Origin: Serilophus lunatus
Lineage: Eukaryota > Chordata > Aves > Passeriformes > Eurylaimidae
Direction: 5' to 3'
DNA length: 64,000 nt
NCBI GenBank assembly: GCA_013399895.1
Contig: VXBA01001878.1
Coordinates: forward strand, 113,693 to 177,692
Shown here: positions 51,141-63,981 of the stretch, piece after piece
Position numbering within the stretch: position 1 is the stretch's first letter
Layout of the letters: every line of letters starts with the position of its first letter
Position numbers and translations under genes: made by a program
The notes under the pieces: generated by a model
Database searches by the model: none
What the model was told of the DNA's origin: nothing
The model's input: the letters and a program-made list of their open reading frames with translations, nothing else

Positions 51141-52508
51141 TCAACTAAAAGAGCTTATTTCTTTCCATGGACTATTAAGGGAGCCTAGGGTTATTAGCCT
51201 CCCAAGGATAAAGTTAATCTTTGTGAAGCACTGAAGTAAATAAATTGTATTTTGTACTTTCTTGCTAGATGTCTGCAATGTAAGGACCATTGCTCTTAAA
51301 ATAGCTCCCTGACTGTTATTGTATGGTAAATGATGTGAATGACTTGTTGCTATATTCACAGTACAGATGGTCTCAAAACCCACAGCTATGTAGCTTTATT
51401 ATGTGACTAGGTTCTGAAGTGTGCTACTCAGCTATTTTATTAAACTTACCGTGTGGAATACTTCAGGTCAGCAGATGGAAGTCTCTAAGTCATGTTATGA
51501 ATCAGAAGACACTCACTGAATACAAACTATTTGAAAAAAACTTCACTGAGAAAAAATCAAGCCTTCTGTCTGAAAACACCTACCATCTCATTCTATTCTT
51601 GTATTTATCATTATTTCATTGAGAATGCTTTGCTTTTTTTTTTTTTTTTAATTTCTGTGTGTGTATGTGTGTAACTCCATCATGTGATCCAAATCAGGGT
51701 CAATTTTGGCTCTTCAGAATATTATTTTTATAACATCTGTTTGCAAATTCCAAACTTTTGGCTCTTATGTTGTCTCATAGGTTTTCTAACAAAGTTTATT
51801 GCCTCAGGGAAAAAAAAATTGAATTTCAAAAGTACAAAAAAATATGTTGCTGTACACAGCATTTCCTTAATGCTGCTGTGGCAGGTCAGCCAGTTCTGGA
51901 TGGCCATACTCTAAAGATTTAATTATCAGCAGCAGAGAAATACTGTACACATGGAATGGATACCAGCCTTGTCCTTCTTCACGACCATTTGAAAGGAGCT
52001 ACTACAATAAATCAAAATACTGAGGCAATCCCTAAAAATATATGACAGTCACAATTTTTCTACTCATATATCAAAGTTGTAATTCGTAATAGTGAAAACT
52101 TGCATTGTTTCCTTAAACAAAATACTTCTGCTCTTAGGAGCCTTTTTAGGACAATAAAAATACTGCTGGCTGTAAAACAGGTGAGCAGGTTGTGTTCTCT
52201 CAGTACAGAGCTGATGAAGATGCATTGCAAGAGGAAATATCCAAATAACCCAGTAGGGAAGCACACAAACTCAGAAACCCAACAAGTACAATCATGAGAA
52301 GTTACTAGTATGCTACATTTTGCCAACTGTCCATTGCAATAGGTTACCTATGGTGACTGTGTCTCACGGTGGATAAAGGTTAACAAAAGCTAGGCACTCA
52401 ATTAATTCAATATGAATCTTTCAGCTGACATCAGCAGCTATTGAATTTGGCCCTAAAAAAAAAAAAGGATTGTATGAGGGCATCTTTCAGAGAGATTTTC
52501 TTTTATTA
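51141..52508 (-). other. PCDH9: PCDH9 intron, no exon recognised
   Basis: AT-rich DNA with a T-run and a short (TG)n stretch at about 51634-51672. Nothing else is recognised. Confidence 0.55.
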
Positions 52509-52516
52509 CCTTAAAG
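52509..52516. repeat. left 8-bp target site duplication of the hAT element
   Basis: CCTTAAAG, identical to 52829-52836 on the far side of the element. Confidence 0.95.
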
Positions 52517-52828
52517 CAGGGGTCCTCAAACTTTATTTAAACAGGGGGCCGGTTCACTGTCTCTCAGACACTGTCGGGGGCCAGACTATAGTTTGGGAAA
52601 AAATGAACGAATTCCTATGCACACTGCACATATTTTATTTGTAGTAGTGTACAAAAAAACAGGAAAAAAAAATGCAATATTTAAAATGAAGNGGGGACGG
52701 GGCTGTGCCCGGCCAGGAGAAGACCCCAGACAGGACAGAGGCGGGGGGGTTCTGTAAATACCGGCGGGCAGGACTGGGGACCCTGGCGGGCCATATGTGG
52801 CCCGCGGCCCGTAGTTTGAGCACCCCTG
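52517..52828. mobile_element. hAT-superfamily DNA transposon (non-autonomous or interrupted by an assembly gap)
   Basis: Terminal inverted repeats CAGGGGTCCTCAAACT (52517) and, at the other end, AGTTTGAGCACCCCTG (ending 52828) match in 14 of 16 positions. Subterminal repeats include GGGGGCC(G/A)G near the left and GGCCCGCGGCCCGTAGTTTG near the right. The flanks are a perfect 8-bp duplication, CCTTAAAG (52509-52516 and 52829-52836). The CAGGG(G) termini and the 8-bp duplication are diagnostic of hAT elements, and the end sequence resembles Charlie-type vertebrate hATs. A single N at 52692 sits between an AT-rich left half and a GC-rich right half, so a transposase-bearing interior could be missing. 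No transposase coding is visible. The orientation is not decidable. Confidence 0.95.
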
Positions 52829-52836
52829 CCTTAAAG
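52829..52836. repeat. right 8-bp target site duplication of the hAT element
   Basis: CCTTAAAG, identical to 52509-52516. Confidence 0.95.
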
Positions 52837-52982
52837 GAAACGGCATTGAGAACAGTAAAATTGTTCTTTTGTATATCTCCGGGATGAATAAAGCTGTAAT
52901 GTTGATCAAGTAAGAAAGCAGAAAATAGCGAGGCATGTTATTTCCTTGTAGCTCGTATTACCAGCAAGTCATAAATTCAGTC

Positions 52983-53012
52983 ACACACACATGCACACGT
53001 ACACATACACGC
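52983..53012. repeat. (CA)n microsatellite, interrupted
   Basis: CACACACACA followed by ATGCACACGTACACATACAC. Confidence 0.8.
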
Positions 53013-54202
53013 TTCTGTTTCAGTGTTTCAACCAAGGTCATCCTATGTAAAATGGAACTTGCACTCCAGATGCTGAAACCAGGGTAGTGTTTATTAATCT
53101 CAAGATGTGATATTTATAAGGGGTTATCACCTTCATGACTGCCATACAGCAGATCTCACAGATCTCACAGACTTTTATGTTGAACAAATGTTGATCACAA
53201 AAACCAGTACATTGTCATTGTACTTGACACTGCATGCTTTTGACACTACTTTTAAAATAGCATTTTCACAAAGAGAGGTCACAAAGCTGTACCACAAAGT
53301 AATGTGGAAAAATCCAATCTTTTATAAATTTAAAATATTTATTTCAAATTAGCAACCCTCGGCAATTTGAAAATGCACTGAAAACAGCCTGAACCTGAAG
53401 AGTACCTCGAAGAATCCAAGGTAAAGGTGAATTGTGGAACCTGATATCATTACCATATAAACATATGTTTTATTTGTATTCTCAGGCAGCTTGATCCACA
53501 CACATCAAACAATTATCCCAGCTCTATCAAAATATTTTTTTCTCCTTGAAACTGAAAAATCTTTACTTGTAAGACACCCAAAAGGTACGCCAATTCTTTG
53601 ATATAATCTCTGATCAGAAGAAGTCTTTGACACCATGCTGACAATAATTATTCAAATGGGATACCACTCTGTTTTCTCAAATACTCAAGATCTTCTATAT
53701 TTCTATATTGACTAACCAATGAGATAATCTGCATAAAAACATATCCCCACTTTGTGTTTCTATTGAATCAATACTACTTTCAATCCACACAAAAGCACAA
53801 TCAGCATGTATTAAGCAGATACTACCTGCAGTCTCACAAAGAGTTTCCCAGCTGATGTTGAAGAGCTGGGTCTGAATCCCACACATTTATTCCTAGAGTC
53901 CTCCATTTGTTGGAAGTTTTGCAGCTGAACAATAAATGTGTATAATTCAAACCCATCTTTCTTCTATGTAAATTGAAATTTACTGCACAGGAGTACAATG
54001 AATTTAATAGGTGAATGAGAATTGTGCAGATGATTTTTCCATAACAGAACATGTTCTTCATTTTAGCTATTAAGAATACCACTTCAGAATCCTAGATCTA
54101 AGAAGATATCCACTTGGAGCTTGAAGATAGTGCCTATGCACATTTTGCGGCTGTATTACTAAATGAGCCTCAGTGCTCAGGTAGGATTCAAAACATTGGA
54201 CT

Positions 54203-54445
54203 TCACAGAATCATAAAATGGTCTGGGTTTGAAGACACCTTAAAGATAATTTAGTTCCAACCCCACTGCCATGTACAGGAACATCTCTCACTAGACCAAG
54301 CTGTTGAGAGCTCCATCCAGCCTGGTCTTGAACAGGGATAAGGCATCCACAAGTTCTCAGGCCTACCTGTCCCACTGCCTCACTACCCTCACAGAATTGA
54401 TAATGATAGTTCTGTTTCCTTCTCAGAAAACTTGTACTTCTTGAA
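54203..54445 (-). mobile_element. CR1 LINE fragment, 3' end
   Basis: The plus strand begins TCACAGAATCATAAAATGGT, then CTGGGTTTGAAG, TTTAGTTCCAACCCCACTGC, CACTAGACCAAGCTG and CATCCAGCCTGGTCTTGAAC. This is the complement of a classic avian CR1 3' end. It is moderately diverged and ends near the CTCACTACCCTCACAG motif and a short further stretch. Confidence 0.88.
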
Positions 54446-57400
54446 GAAAGTTGTGTGGGTGTATTAATGCCTTTTACGCTGAATTTTCACTGAAGTGTAA
54501 GTTTCAATCCTTTCATAGCTAGGCTTATTTTGTCTTAATGCAAATGGTATCTCCCTTTCAGCACCCAGATTCCTCTCTGCTACCACTGGCTATGCCCATA
54601 ATAGCAAGTAGTTTGGAGCAACAGGAACGGTTTAGTAAGTGTTACCATTTAGTACTAGCATCCTTATAAAAGCTGCTGGGAAGGAAAACAGTTGCTTTGA
54701 ATTTTTTTCTATTCTGGCCCTGTGGACTGAACATCCCCACCTTGTGTGTAATTTGAAGCCCCTCAACGATCCAGTGCTTGGTTCAGATGTCAAAGAAGGT
54801 GAGAAAGCATTTGGTGTATTCCTGCCAGAATGTAACTCTCCATGAAAGAAATCTACGTTAAAACTGAATGGGTGCATCAAAACTGCTCTGCAGATCAAAA
54901 CAATGGAGAAAAAATGCCCAAAAAACCACAAGGAAAACGAGAATATTTGTTTTAAAATAGAACAACTTATCAAACCAAAATACTAACGCACATATGTGCA
55001 CTAGAAAATTACTATTATTTTTTATATATGCTGAAATAATTAATCAGGATATCTTATCAAGAGAAATAATAAAATTCTATGCATTCGATATAATATGCCA
55101 TACTTCTTTTTTTCCCCATATTTTGTAATACTGTCGATATGACACATGGCTTTAAAAAAAAAGACCTCTGTTAGCTGTGACCATTGATACTGCTGTCAGG
55201 AAGGTACAAAAGCAACCCAGGAAGACTTAAAAAGTGAAGCTTATTTTAAGCTCAGATCTCGTCCTTTTCCCACAATCTCATACATTATACACAGTGAGCT
55301 CAAATCTCCTCCCCTGATCAAAAAGGATGATTGTGGTCAGACACTCACAAAGCACCACAAGTCATTAAATGTAGTGGGAGGAGGGCCCCCTCATATGACT
55401 AGGGCCATCACAAGCCAGTTGACACTGCTCTTGGACTATTCAAAATGACCCTACTCTTAAACTCTTAGAAATCACCCCACTGAGAAAAAAAACACTTTTA
55501 TTAATGAACATGATTTTTTTTTAAAAAAAAAACAAACTATATTCATACTGTCAGGGTTTAACTTTCTCATTCTAAGTTTTCCTCATACATATGTTTCTTC
55601 TATTCATCTCAATAGGGGTGGGGAGATGGACTGGAGGGTGGCATGGGTCTTTTTGCTTTTCTTGAGGTTGTTTGGAGTATTTTTGCATTTGTTTTCATTT
55701 TAAAATTAGATTAGTATAACTATAGCATAGTATGATATTGTAAGGATATCCTAAAAGTGAAGATAAAGAGAAATAATACGTTGTCGCAACAGAGAGCAAT
55801 CAAACAACTTAGCTGACAACATTTAATTGGACAAAATAACTTTGTAAAATTTCAGCTACATTCAGAAAGAAAAAAAAAAGATTAAATACCCTTGGTAGTA
55901 CTTGCGTAGTTAATGCTTTCAACATCATGAACCCGTTGCTTGTAAGACATACAGTAAAGCAGATACATTTCTACACTTTGCCATTCTAAAAAGAATTTTT
56001 CCTGTACAAATGCAGAATTCACTGGGGAGAAAGATCATTAGTGTCACAAAAATATTTTATTTCCATTATATATTGTGAAAGATTTTTTTTTCCATTTACT
56101 CCAAACTGTGGAGACGCCATTGCCATAAACCTACCTAGTAAATGATCTTCATCACTTCCAAGCAGCAAAATAAAGGTTTTTCAGCAAAGGTAAAATATAA
56201 GCTTATCTGAAGTTCAACTGGAGGTTTAGCACCTCCCTTCTTTAGACGTTCAAGGCCTTTATGAAAGCAATGATGAGTTCATTCATACAACAGATCAAAA
56301 TAGGATTTTTTTCCTAATGTTCAGAATATTTGGATTATAAGAGAACATAAATAAGAATAGTTACCTTATGCCCAGCACATTAAATTGTTAGTTTTTTGAC
56401 AGCTGAATTACTAGTGTACACTGAATCGTGAGTTCTATGGGAGGCGAAACACAACTGTCAAATAAAGGATTAAAATGGAAAGGCACGGAGAAGGGAGAAA
56501 TCTCTGTCAGGGAAAAAATTTTGCATGTAGGAAGACCAAAAGGCAATATGTTGTTATAGCCTTTGAACGTGCAGATTGCAAATTGATTCCTCTGCTCTCT
56601 TTGCATAGTAGATGTAAAGATTATGCTGAAATCTAGGAAAATTTGATTGTATGTGTGCCAAAGTGAATTGAGAACTTGAGTCGAATGCCTGCTCCTGTTC
56701 TAAAAAATTCATGAGAAAATAGCTCTGCAAGGCATTTCTTTGTAAACACACCCAACAAATTTTGCAGCTATGCATTTTCAGAGTGTAGGCATGCAAGATG
56801 AGTCTTCCTCACTGATTTCCTTTGTTCTTGTTAAAGGAATGAATTTGTGCAGCTCTAGCCTTCTATGATAAACATGAGTGTCACATATCTCGTTATATGT
56901 CTCATCTCTGTGCTCTCTGATTGGTTAGGGTTTTTTTAATTGTTCCTATTTCTGGCTCATGTTTGGCAAGCCTATGGCTGCTCTCAAAGCAGAAAGTAAA
57001 ATTACTGAAAGCCCTTCTCTATCCCTCAACAAGAATTATTTCTCAAGTGCCACACATAGTCTGCTTGACTGATAGATGTATCACCTCTGGAGCAGAACTC
57101 GCCACTCCTATTCCTCAGTCATCTCTGTTTATTTGGAGAAGTTGGCTTTCTCCCTTCAGATACTTGTCAACATTTCCGGAAGATGTTTTAACTGGCACCC
57201 CATCAGCTGACATATCTAAGGCAGAAAGGCTGACTAGCTGTGAAAGATGTGACTCCCAACCCCAGCAGGATTCAAAGCACTGGAAAACGAAACAAACCCC
57301 TTAGGAGCATATGTTACCCTACTTACAATGAAGTTTTTGTGACATCCTTTTAATTGCAACCATATGACACTTGCTTGTAAGCCAGAGGCACTGAATATGA

Positions 57401-60400
57401 GTGAAAAGTCTCATGTGAAGTGCTAAGCTTTGAGTTTTCAAAGGTACTTTCTAAACAGATGAATAGCTTCATTTATAGCACAAAATAAACAAAACCTCTT
57501 TTTTTTTTTTTTTTTTTCCAACAGTGTAGTTCTATAGAGTGGGCATATATACAAATCATCGCTGCAAAAATATAAATACTGGTCAGCAGCCAGGTTTTTA
57601 AAAAGATGCTGTTAACAGAATCCCTGTTTTGTAAAGAACTTGTATTGGTGTTAAAGTAGTATTCCCCCAGGTATGAGTGACGTTAGTTCTTGTTTCATCC
57701 AGAATTAATATCTAGACCCTGCCTTAAAGTTTCTTTCCTGTTTTCCTTTTCTTGAAAATATCCAACACATGTAGTTCCAATTTTTTTCACCATCTCCATT
57801 CCTCTCTCCACCTATTTCTATATCTAAATGCACTTTAAGAGATGTAGATAACAGTTACCAGACTGATTTATTTGTAGTAAAGTATGAAGCTCCAGATTGG
57901 CTGCCATCAGCACATCTTACTTACACTGTGTGGGACAGGAATGAAGGATAGCTTTATGTGACAGTGTTTTGAGAACACAGAGTGAGATGATATGCCAAGA
58001 TACATAATTTCAGAAAAGTGTATTTAATTTTAAAAAAGTAAAAATACAAACTCGTACAGTTTTAATTTTAAAAGATAAATAATAATAAATATCAAAGTAT
58101 CAAATAAGAAACACTAGAGGAAACTAGCTAAAATATAAAGAATGGAATAAAATTGGAATTTGTGTATGCTAGATTAATCTCACTAGAGATACCTAAATTT
58201 AGCCCTGGATATAATTTGGTCCCTGAGTTAGGAAAGCGCTTCAGTAGCTGTGTAAATCTCTATTTAGAGAAGCACTTTAGCACATGCTCATCTTCAAGCA
58301 TGAGCTTTAATAGCCATTGACCTCTGTGAAACTTAAACACAAGCTTCAAGATTTAATCATGTAATTAAAGCTGTATATTAAATAAAGATTCTCCTGTGAA
58401 AGGAGACCTTTCCCATGTACCTTCAAGTGGTTGAGAGAGTTCTAGAGATGAAAAAGTAGCATTGCAGTGGTATTAGAACACTTATGTTTAAAAAGCAGAA
58501 TAGAAAAGAGCAGCTACTTTAGCAGAATTTATGATATATTCAGGTATAAAAATTTTGCCTTAAGCAACCACATTTCTTAAATAGTCGGTTAGGAAGATAT
58601 TTCCCCTATTTTTGTGTGCAAGTCCCATAGATTTCTAAGTGTTTTCTGATTCCTGTGTGATTTGATTCATAAGTTCACACAGTCAGGAATTAAAAGATTT
58701 TCCCACTCCTGTTGCCATGTTGAAGACTCTGCCTAAACTGTGGTTTCCTAATGGCTCTAAGAAAAGAACAAAAGTGGCAAATAATTGTCCATGTCCTTGA
58801 AAAACATACTAAAGTTTTGCAGACTCCTATCTCTCAAGGATCAAAAAAAAGTTGCCAGACTGAAACAGCACAAAAATGATGAAGAATATTAAAAGAATGT
58901 CCAGTGACTTTGAGACCATGACTAGTTCTGAACAGCATTTTTATTTTGAGACTGATACTGAGAACATCAGAAGACCCTGAGACTATCCTTGGCTCATACT
59001 GGAGTTATGTATGAGATCTGCAGAAGGCTAATGGATTTATCTTCTCCACAGCAGAAGGAAATGAACTGTCAAAACACAAATGAGCTGCCCAAAGTGGCAC
59101 TGGAAAACTATGTGAAGAAGGAAATTAAATATACACCAATATAATCCCAGGTTAGCTGCAAAGACAGAACCATTTTTCTTAAGAAAAACAAATAAAATGG
59201 ATTTGTAGAAATACAAGAGAGATCAAAATAAAATTTTTAAATTAGAGGAAGAACTGACATAAATTCTTTTGCTCTATGAAAAAATTAAATCAGTAACACA
59301 AATTTTGGAAACCAAAAGCAAAGACAATGAAAATACTTAATAAAATACTTACTCACATGTGAAGAACAAGAGCCATTACTTGTAATGGTAAAAGTAAAAA
59401 TAGAAATAAAACCAAAAAAAGGTTGGTTAAAAACTAGACTTTTGCATAATAATGACTTTGCTGAGTGAACTGAATAATTCAGAAGATAAATTGTATGCAC
59501 AGTGTCTAGAAAGCACTTTTGAAATATACAGAAGAAGATTAGGCTGAATGTCAGAAAATATATTTATAATCCCAAATTAAAAATAAAAATACATGTTGAA
59601 AATTGGGTATGACTAACAGCAGAAGACACAGTAATTCAGAATTTTGGATATCAATGGGATTCATCTCACCTAACCTTATGTGTGTAATAGCAACATCAGG
59701 GAGTGGATAATCACTGCAGAGCAATTGTTAACTTCAAATAACAGTTTCTTCCTTTCCAAAATGATTTTTAAAGACAGGCAACATCATCGCTAAATTAGAA
59801 GCAGGGCTCAACATGAAACATAGCACAGTTTTGTAGGAAGGTAGATTAAAACATCTCAGCAAAACCCGGTCTGTCTAGAAATGCTTTTCAGTATCAAAAT
59901 ATCTTAGAAATCTAATTTATGTGCAGACATGGATATTGTAACTGCAGAAATTTATACTGTTCCCCCATTCAGAATCTGGTGACTATACTCGTAACACCAG
60001 CTCTTCAATCAAGTGAGATAAGAGCAAGGATGGTCAAAGGCAAGAACGTCTTTAGGCAGTTTCTTCCCTTAAAAAACAGCAACCTAGCAGTTATTAAACT
60101 TTTAGTGAGGCACCTGACAAGGTATCAAGTAATAGGATGAATCTAAGCCTAATTATATAGACAATCCTTTCTGTAGACAACCTTTAATCCATTAAGAAGC
60201 TTTCCTGAAAATAGGCTAACCACAAACTTAATTTTTCTTTCTCTAAAAATGGTAGTTCTTCAGCACCTTATTTCCTGATTATATGAGAATGTATTTTCTC
60301 AGTACTGTCTTGCAAGAATTGGTGCTTCAAAACTTACTTTCTCTATATATATTTTGTAATGAATTTGCTCCTTAAATTTTTCATTAGAATATCTAAAATA

Positions 60401-62601
60401 GTTATAGTGCCCTTAAATACGGATTGGTTTATAACTTGTTTTTTTTTCCCTTGCTCTGTCACCCAAACTCTAAATTCTATAGCTCCAAGTTTTTTGTCAC
60501 CTCATGCCTTATCAGCAAAACAAGTTAAATCTGAAATAATCCATGGTGAAAATCAGAAACGGAACTTCAACAAATTAGAGCAGAACATTGAACAGGATCA
60601 TTAAGTTCACATCCATTTGCTATAATTCTCTGGACAAATTATGGGAAAAAAGGCTTCAGATTAGACATTTTCCTATTTTAACAGAAAAATTTTGTTCAAG
60701 CAGAAAGAAGAAGCAGAAGAAAACAAACTAATCCTAAAGAGTTCATCTAGAGTATTTAATAAAAAAATAGATATAACCAATTTCAAATATATAAAAAAAA
60801 ATCCTTATTATGAAATACACAAGAAGAACACCAATGTTTCTAGAAAGGATTGTGGTATTTCCAATTTGCTCAAAGACACCTTTTGGAACTAGCATAATTT
60901 ATCATCAGCGTTCACACATTACCTCCATTGTGGTTTACTTCTATTCACATTACCTTTTCCTCATAGTGAAAGAATCATCAACATCCATTCGTTATTTTTC
61001 ACACAAAACAAAATTTTCATAATGAAAACCAAGTTTTAGAGGCTTTTAAAAATTCTTGCTACACATAATAGAAACATGGCCTAAAGCATCAAAAAGATTA
61101 AAGTAGTCTTAATTAGTTTAGTTTTGAATTCAGTTAACTTAGTTTTCAGCCTAATAAGGTGTTTAAATAACAAATTCTTAGATATCAAACAAGGTAAATC
61201 TCTCTCTGCAACACATGGTTTGCAAATTATGGTCAGTGAAATATTGAAATATACTATGCGCTCAGTTTTCTTGTAGAAAGGAGAACATTGGCTACTATCT
61301 TGCCTATTCATACTCACATGTGCTCAAGCAAAAAGTAAATGATGTGCACAAATTGAGAAGTTTACAGATAAACTAAACCATGACTTGGAGAAGGAATCCA
61401 CCTTATACTAGTAATATCCAATATTATTAACAGAGAGAGGACAGAAACTTTTTGTCTATCATGAAAAACTTTCACTCCTAAATATTTCTAGGGGAGTACC
61501 AAACATATTCACTCATTTTGCCACATTCCAAAGGTTTCCTAAAAAAAAAAAAAAAAAAAAGGTAGCACTGATATTAATCCAGTACCATAATGCATTCATT
61601 ATCACATATATTCCTAATTGTACTGTTTTTTGATCTGCATCTCCTAATTATTTTCGTTCTTTTGCTCTCTTTCCCATTTCTCCTCACAAAATCTCCTCTG
61701 GCAATGAATAGTATTTTACATAGAACATTGAAAATATGTGACCTAATGAAGAAGCTATTCTCAGTAGTTAATTTGCTTTGCATTGGAATTTCACTTGAAA
61801 GTACAGATTTAAAACACAATTCAAAATGCATGCAAAGGCACTTCCATTTTCTCTTGCTGGAGAATGTCACTGAAGCTGCACAAAGCATTTAACACATATC
61901 AAACTTTAACTAGAAATAATTCATACGTCCAGTGGGCATTTTTTTACAAAATTTGGATGCACTGCTGTACTGCCTACTTATGCTCTTGGATACTTGTGAA
62001 ATTACTTCTCAACTAGAATTTAAAATTCAAAGCTCTGTAAAATAATAATGAAACCTGGCTGAAACTCATCAGAACTTTTTGAACAACTTTGTAAAAAAAA
62101 AAAAAAACCAAACACATTACTAGCAAGCTCATACAATATAAAACTGCCTGCAATGATAGATAAATTGTTATATATGCAGTGCCACATAAGATCAGTGAGA
62201 GCACAGCACTGGATTTAGTAGCAGACATTTTTAAAAATTCTCCACTGAATTTTCTTTTAACTCCTTTCTAAATCAGTTGTTGCTGCGGGCTATTCTGGGC
62301 ATATCCTTATATTTTGTTTTGGTCTGTCACATATGGGCACTTTCAGTGAAGTCCTAGAAACTGCAAGTACCACTCATTACCTGTTGTTTGCTTTGGCATG
62401 ATGAGACTTCGTTACCCTGTCCTTGCTCATTACAACCAGTTCTTTTATCTGGTCTTAGATTAGACATCATTTTAGGGCAGAAAACATGTGTTTATGAATA
62501 TTCATTTTAATAACACCTCTGAGCACCTCTATTTCCAATTATGCTTTTTGAATGTTTATGGGAGTACTTTTTAAAATGTCACACATAAGCACAGGTGTCC
62601 C
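54446..62601 (-). other. PCDH9: PCDH9 intron, no exon recognised
   Basis: AT-rich DNA with homopolymers (T19 at 57499-57517, A20 at 61541-61560). An open frame of 127 codons at 56921-57304 (+) is long for this composition, but it shows no recognisable domain and no usable context. Confidence 0.55.
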
Positions 62602-63439
62602 TGTTATGGGTTTGGGGGGGTGTTCCATGTCTGAGGGGTCTTGGGGGTTTTTTGGAGGATTGGAGTGGGGAGGGAAGGGGGTTTGGAAGGGTATTTGGAA
62701 TTGTTTGCCTGTTGCCCATTCGTAAAACCGTTTTGTTGGGTTTTTTTCAGAAAAGCTGAAGGAAAGCTGAAGGTCTGGGAAATCTGTGGAGATTCCTCCC
62801 CTGCCTTCGCTCTCCACTTGCTGGCACTGAGGTTCTCCCCAGGCTGGTTGGGGACCGGGAGGGGGGGCTGCGGGAGGGTGGGAGCTGCTCCCAGCTGTCT
62901 CCCCCGCAGTTTCCCCGACCCGGGCTGGGACTGGGGCGGCTTCTGCTCTGTTGGATCTCTCCCGTGGCCGGGCAGGGCCGGGAGCTGCCTCTGGCTGCTC
63001 CTCGGCCTCAGGAAACAGAGTCCGACCCCGCTGGCCCCCAGTAGTGGGGGGAGGGGGGGGTGCTGCTGCTCCGAAGGGGGGTGGCAGAGCTCCCCATGGC
63101 CCCCCACAGCCCTTGGTTCCCCCTCCTGGGTCTCCCAGGGCCCAGCAGCCATGCTAACAGCAGGGAGATTGTACCCAGAGGTGGTGGCTGGCCCCATGGC
63201 CAGGCTGATGGCCGTGGTAGGAGGGGCTCCAGCCCTGGCGGTGGCAGTGGTGGCCCCTTCCGAGGCGGCTGAAGCAGATGCCCCCACGGCAGCTGCTCCA
63301 GCTGGCCCGTGAGTGGCACCACTGCTCTGGAGACCCCTACTGGGGGTTCCCACAAGCAACGAGTGCCCCACAGGTGAGGCTGGCGGCCCTGGGAGCGCCC
63401 CTGCGGGCAGCGGCCTCCAGGCCCTGGGCACACGGCGTT
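62602..63439 (+). mobile_element. GC-rich block upstream of LTR copy D, probably its 5' part or a second LTR fragment
   Basis: At about 62600 the composition shifts abruptly from AT-rich to GC- and CpG-rich. A TGTTATGGGTTTGGGG start at about 62602 could be an LTR 5' end. Near 62727-62751 a T/G-rich tract ends in TTTTTTTCAG followed by AAAAGCTGAAGG. It resembles the acceptor and start of the shared 3' block in the other copies. Long frames on both strands reflect GC-rich composition and have no recognisable gag, pol or env motif. It may be part of the same insertion as copy D, or a nested fragment. Confidence 0.45.
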
Positions 63440-63981
63440 TTGGTGGGACCCGCCCTTTCGCTCAGCGTGCCAGATCCCGAAAGAAGGCGGAGCCCCGTCC
63501 TGCTGGCCAACCAGAAGATGGCTTGGCCAGGAAGAAGACATCGGATTGCTGCGAGACTTCGAGGGCATAAAAAGCCCGAAGACGGAAGTCCTCACTGTCT
63601 TCAGCTTTTGCTTGAGCTGGGAGCAGCACGGCCCCTCTCCTCCCGGGTCCCAGACTGCGCGGCCTGCTTTCCAACATTTTTGTATTTTGCAGAGACTTCA
63701 AGGGCCAGGAGTATACCATCAGAGAGGGAGAGGTGGCTTCCCTTTTCCTTCCACTGCTTTTCTCGTCCAGCCACTTGGGCTTTGAGAAGCAGTTTGGTTT
63801 TGTTTTGTTTTTTGTGTGACTCTATGTAGGGTTTTTATATTTGTGTGTTTAGTCTGGGGGTTCCCATAAAGTTTTCCTGGTAGAGCCCCTAGACAATAAA
63901 CTGTTACCTGCTGCTGGACCTGTTCAGTCTTCTGTCATTGTGTGTGCCCCTCTAGTGAATATAGTGGTTCAAAGCACCACA
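63440..63981 (+). mobile_element. LTR copy D
   Basis: It resembles copy C read in the opposite direction. It has GGCCAACCAGAAGATGGC, AGCCAGGAAGAAGA-like sequence at about 63523-63539, and a TATA-like CATAAAAAGCC (63566-63576). A GAGCAGCACGGCCCCTCT block follows. A T-rich tract then ends in TTTTGCAG (63685-63692), followed by the shared 3' block starting AGACTTCAAGGGCCAG. AATAAA lies at 63895-63900 and the terminus GCACCACA ends at 63981. Order and spacing are those of an LTR promoter (CCAAT, TATA) followed by a polyadenylation region. The orientation is opposite to PCDH9. Confidence 0.82.

Noticed and set aside
60692..60892. Lysine-rich 66-codon frame
   Set aside because: Composition follows the A-rich DNA. 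There are no splice sites or known domain.
62604..63829. Open frames of 183-275 codons near the right edge
   Set aside because: Same explanation: GC-rich LTR and adjacent DNA. No gag, pol or env signature was seen.
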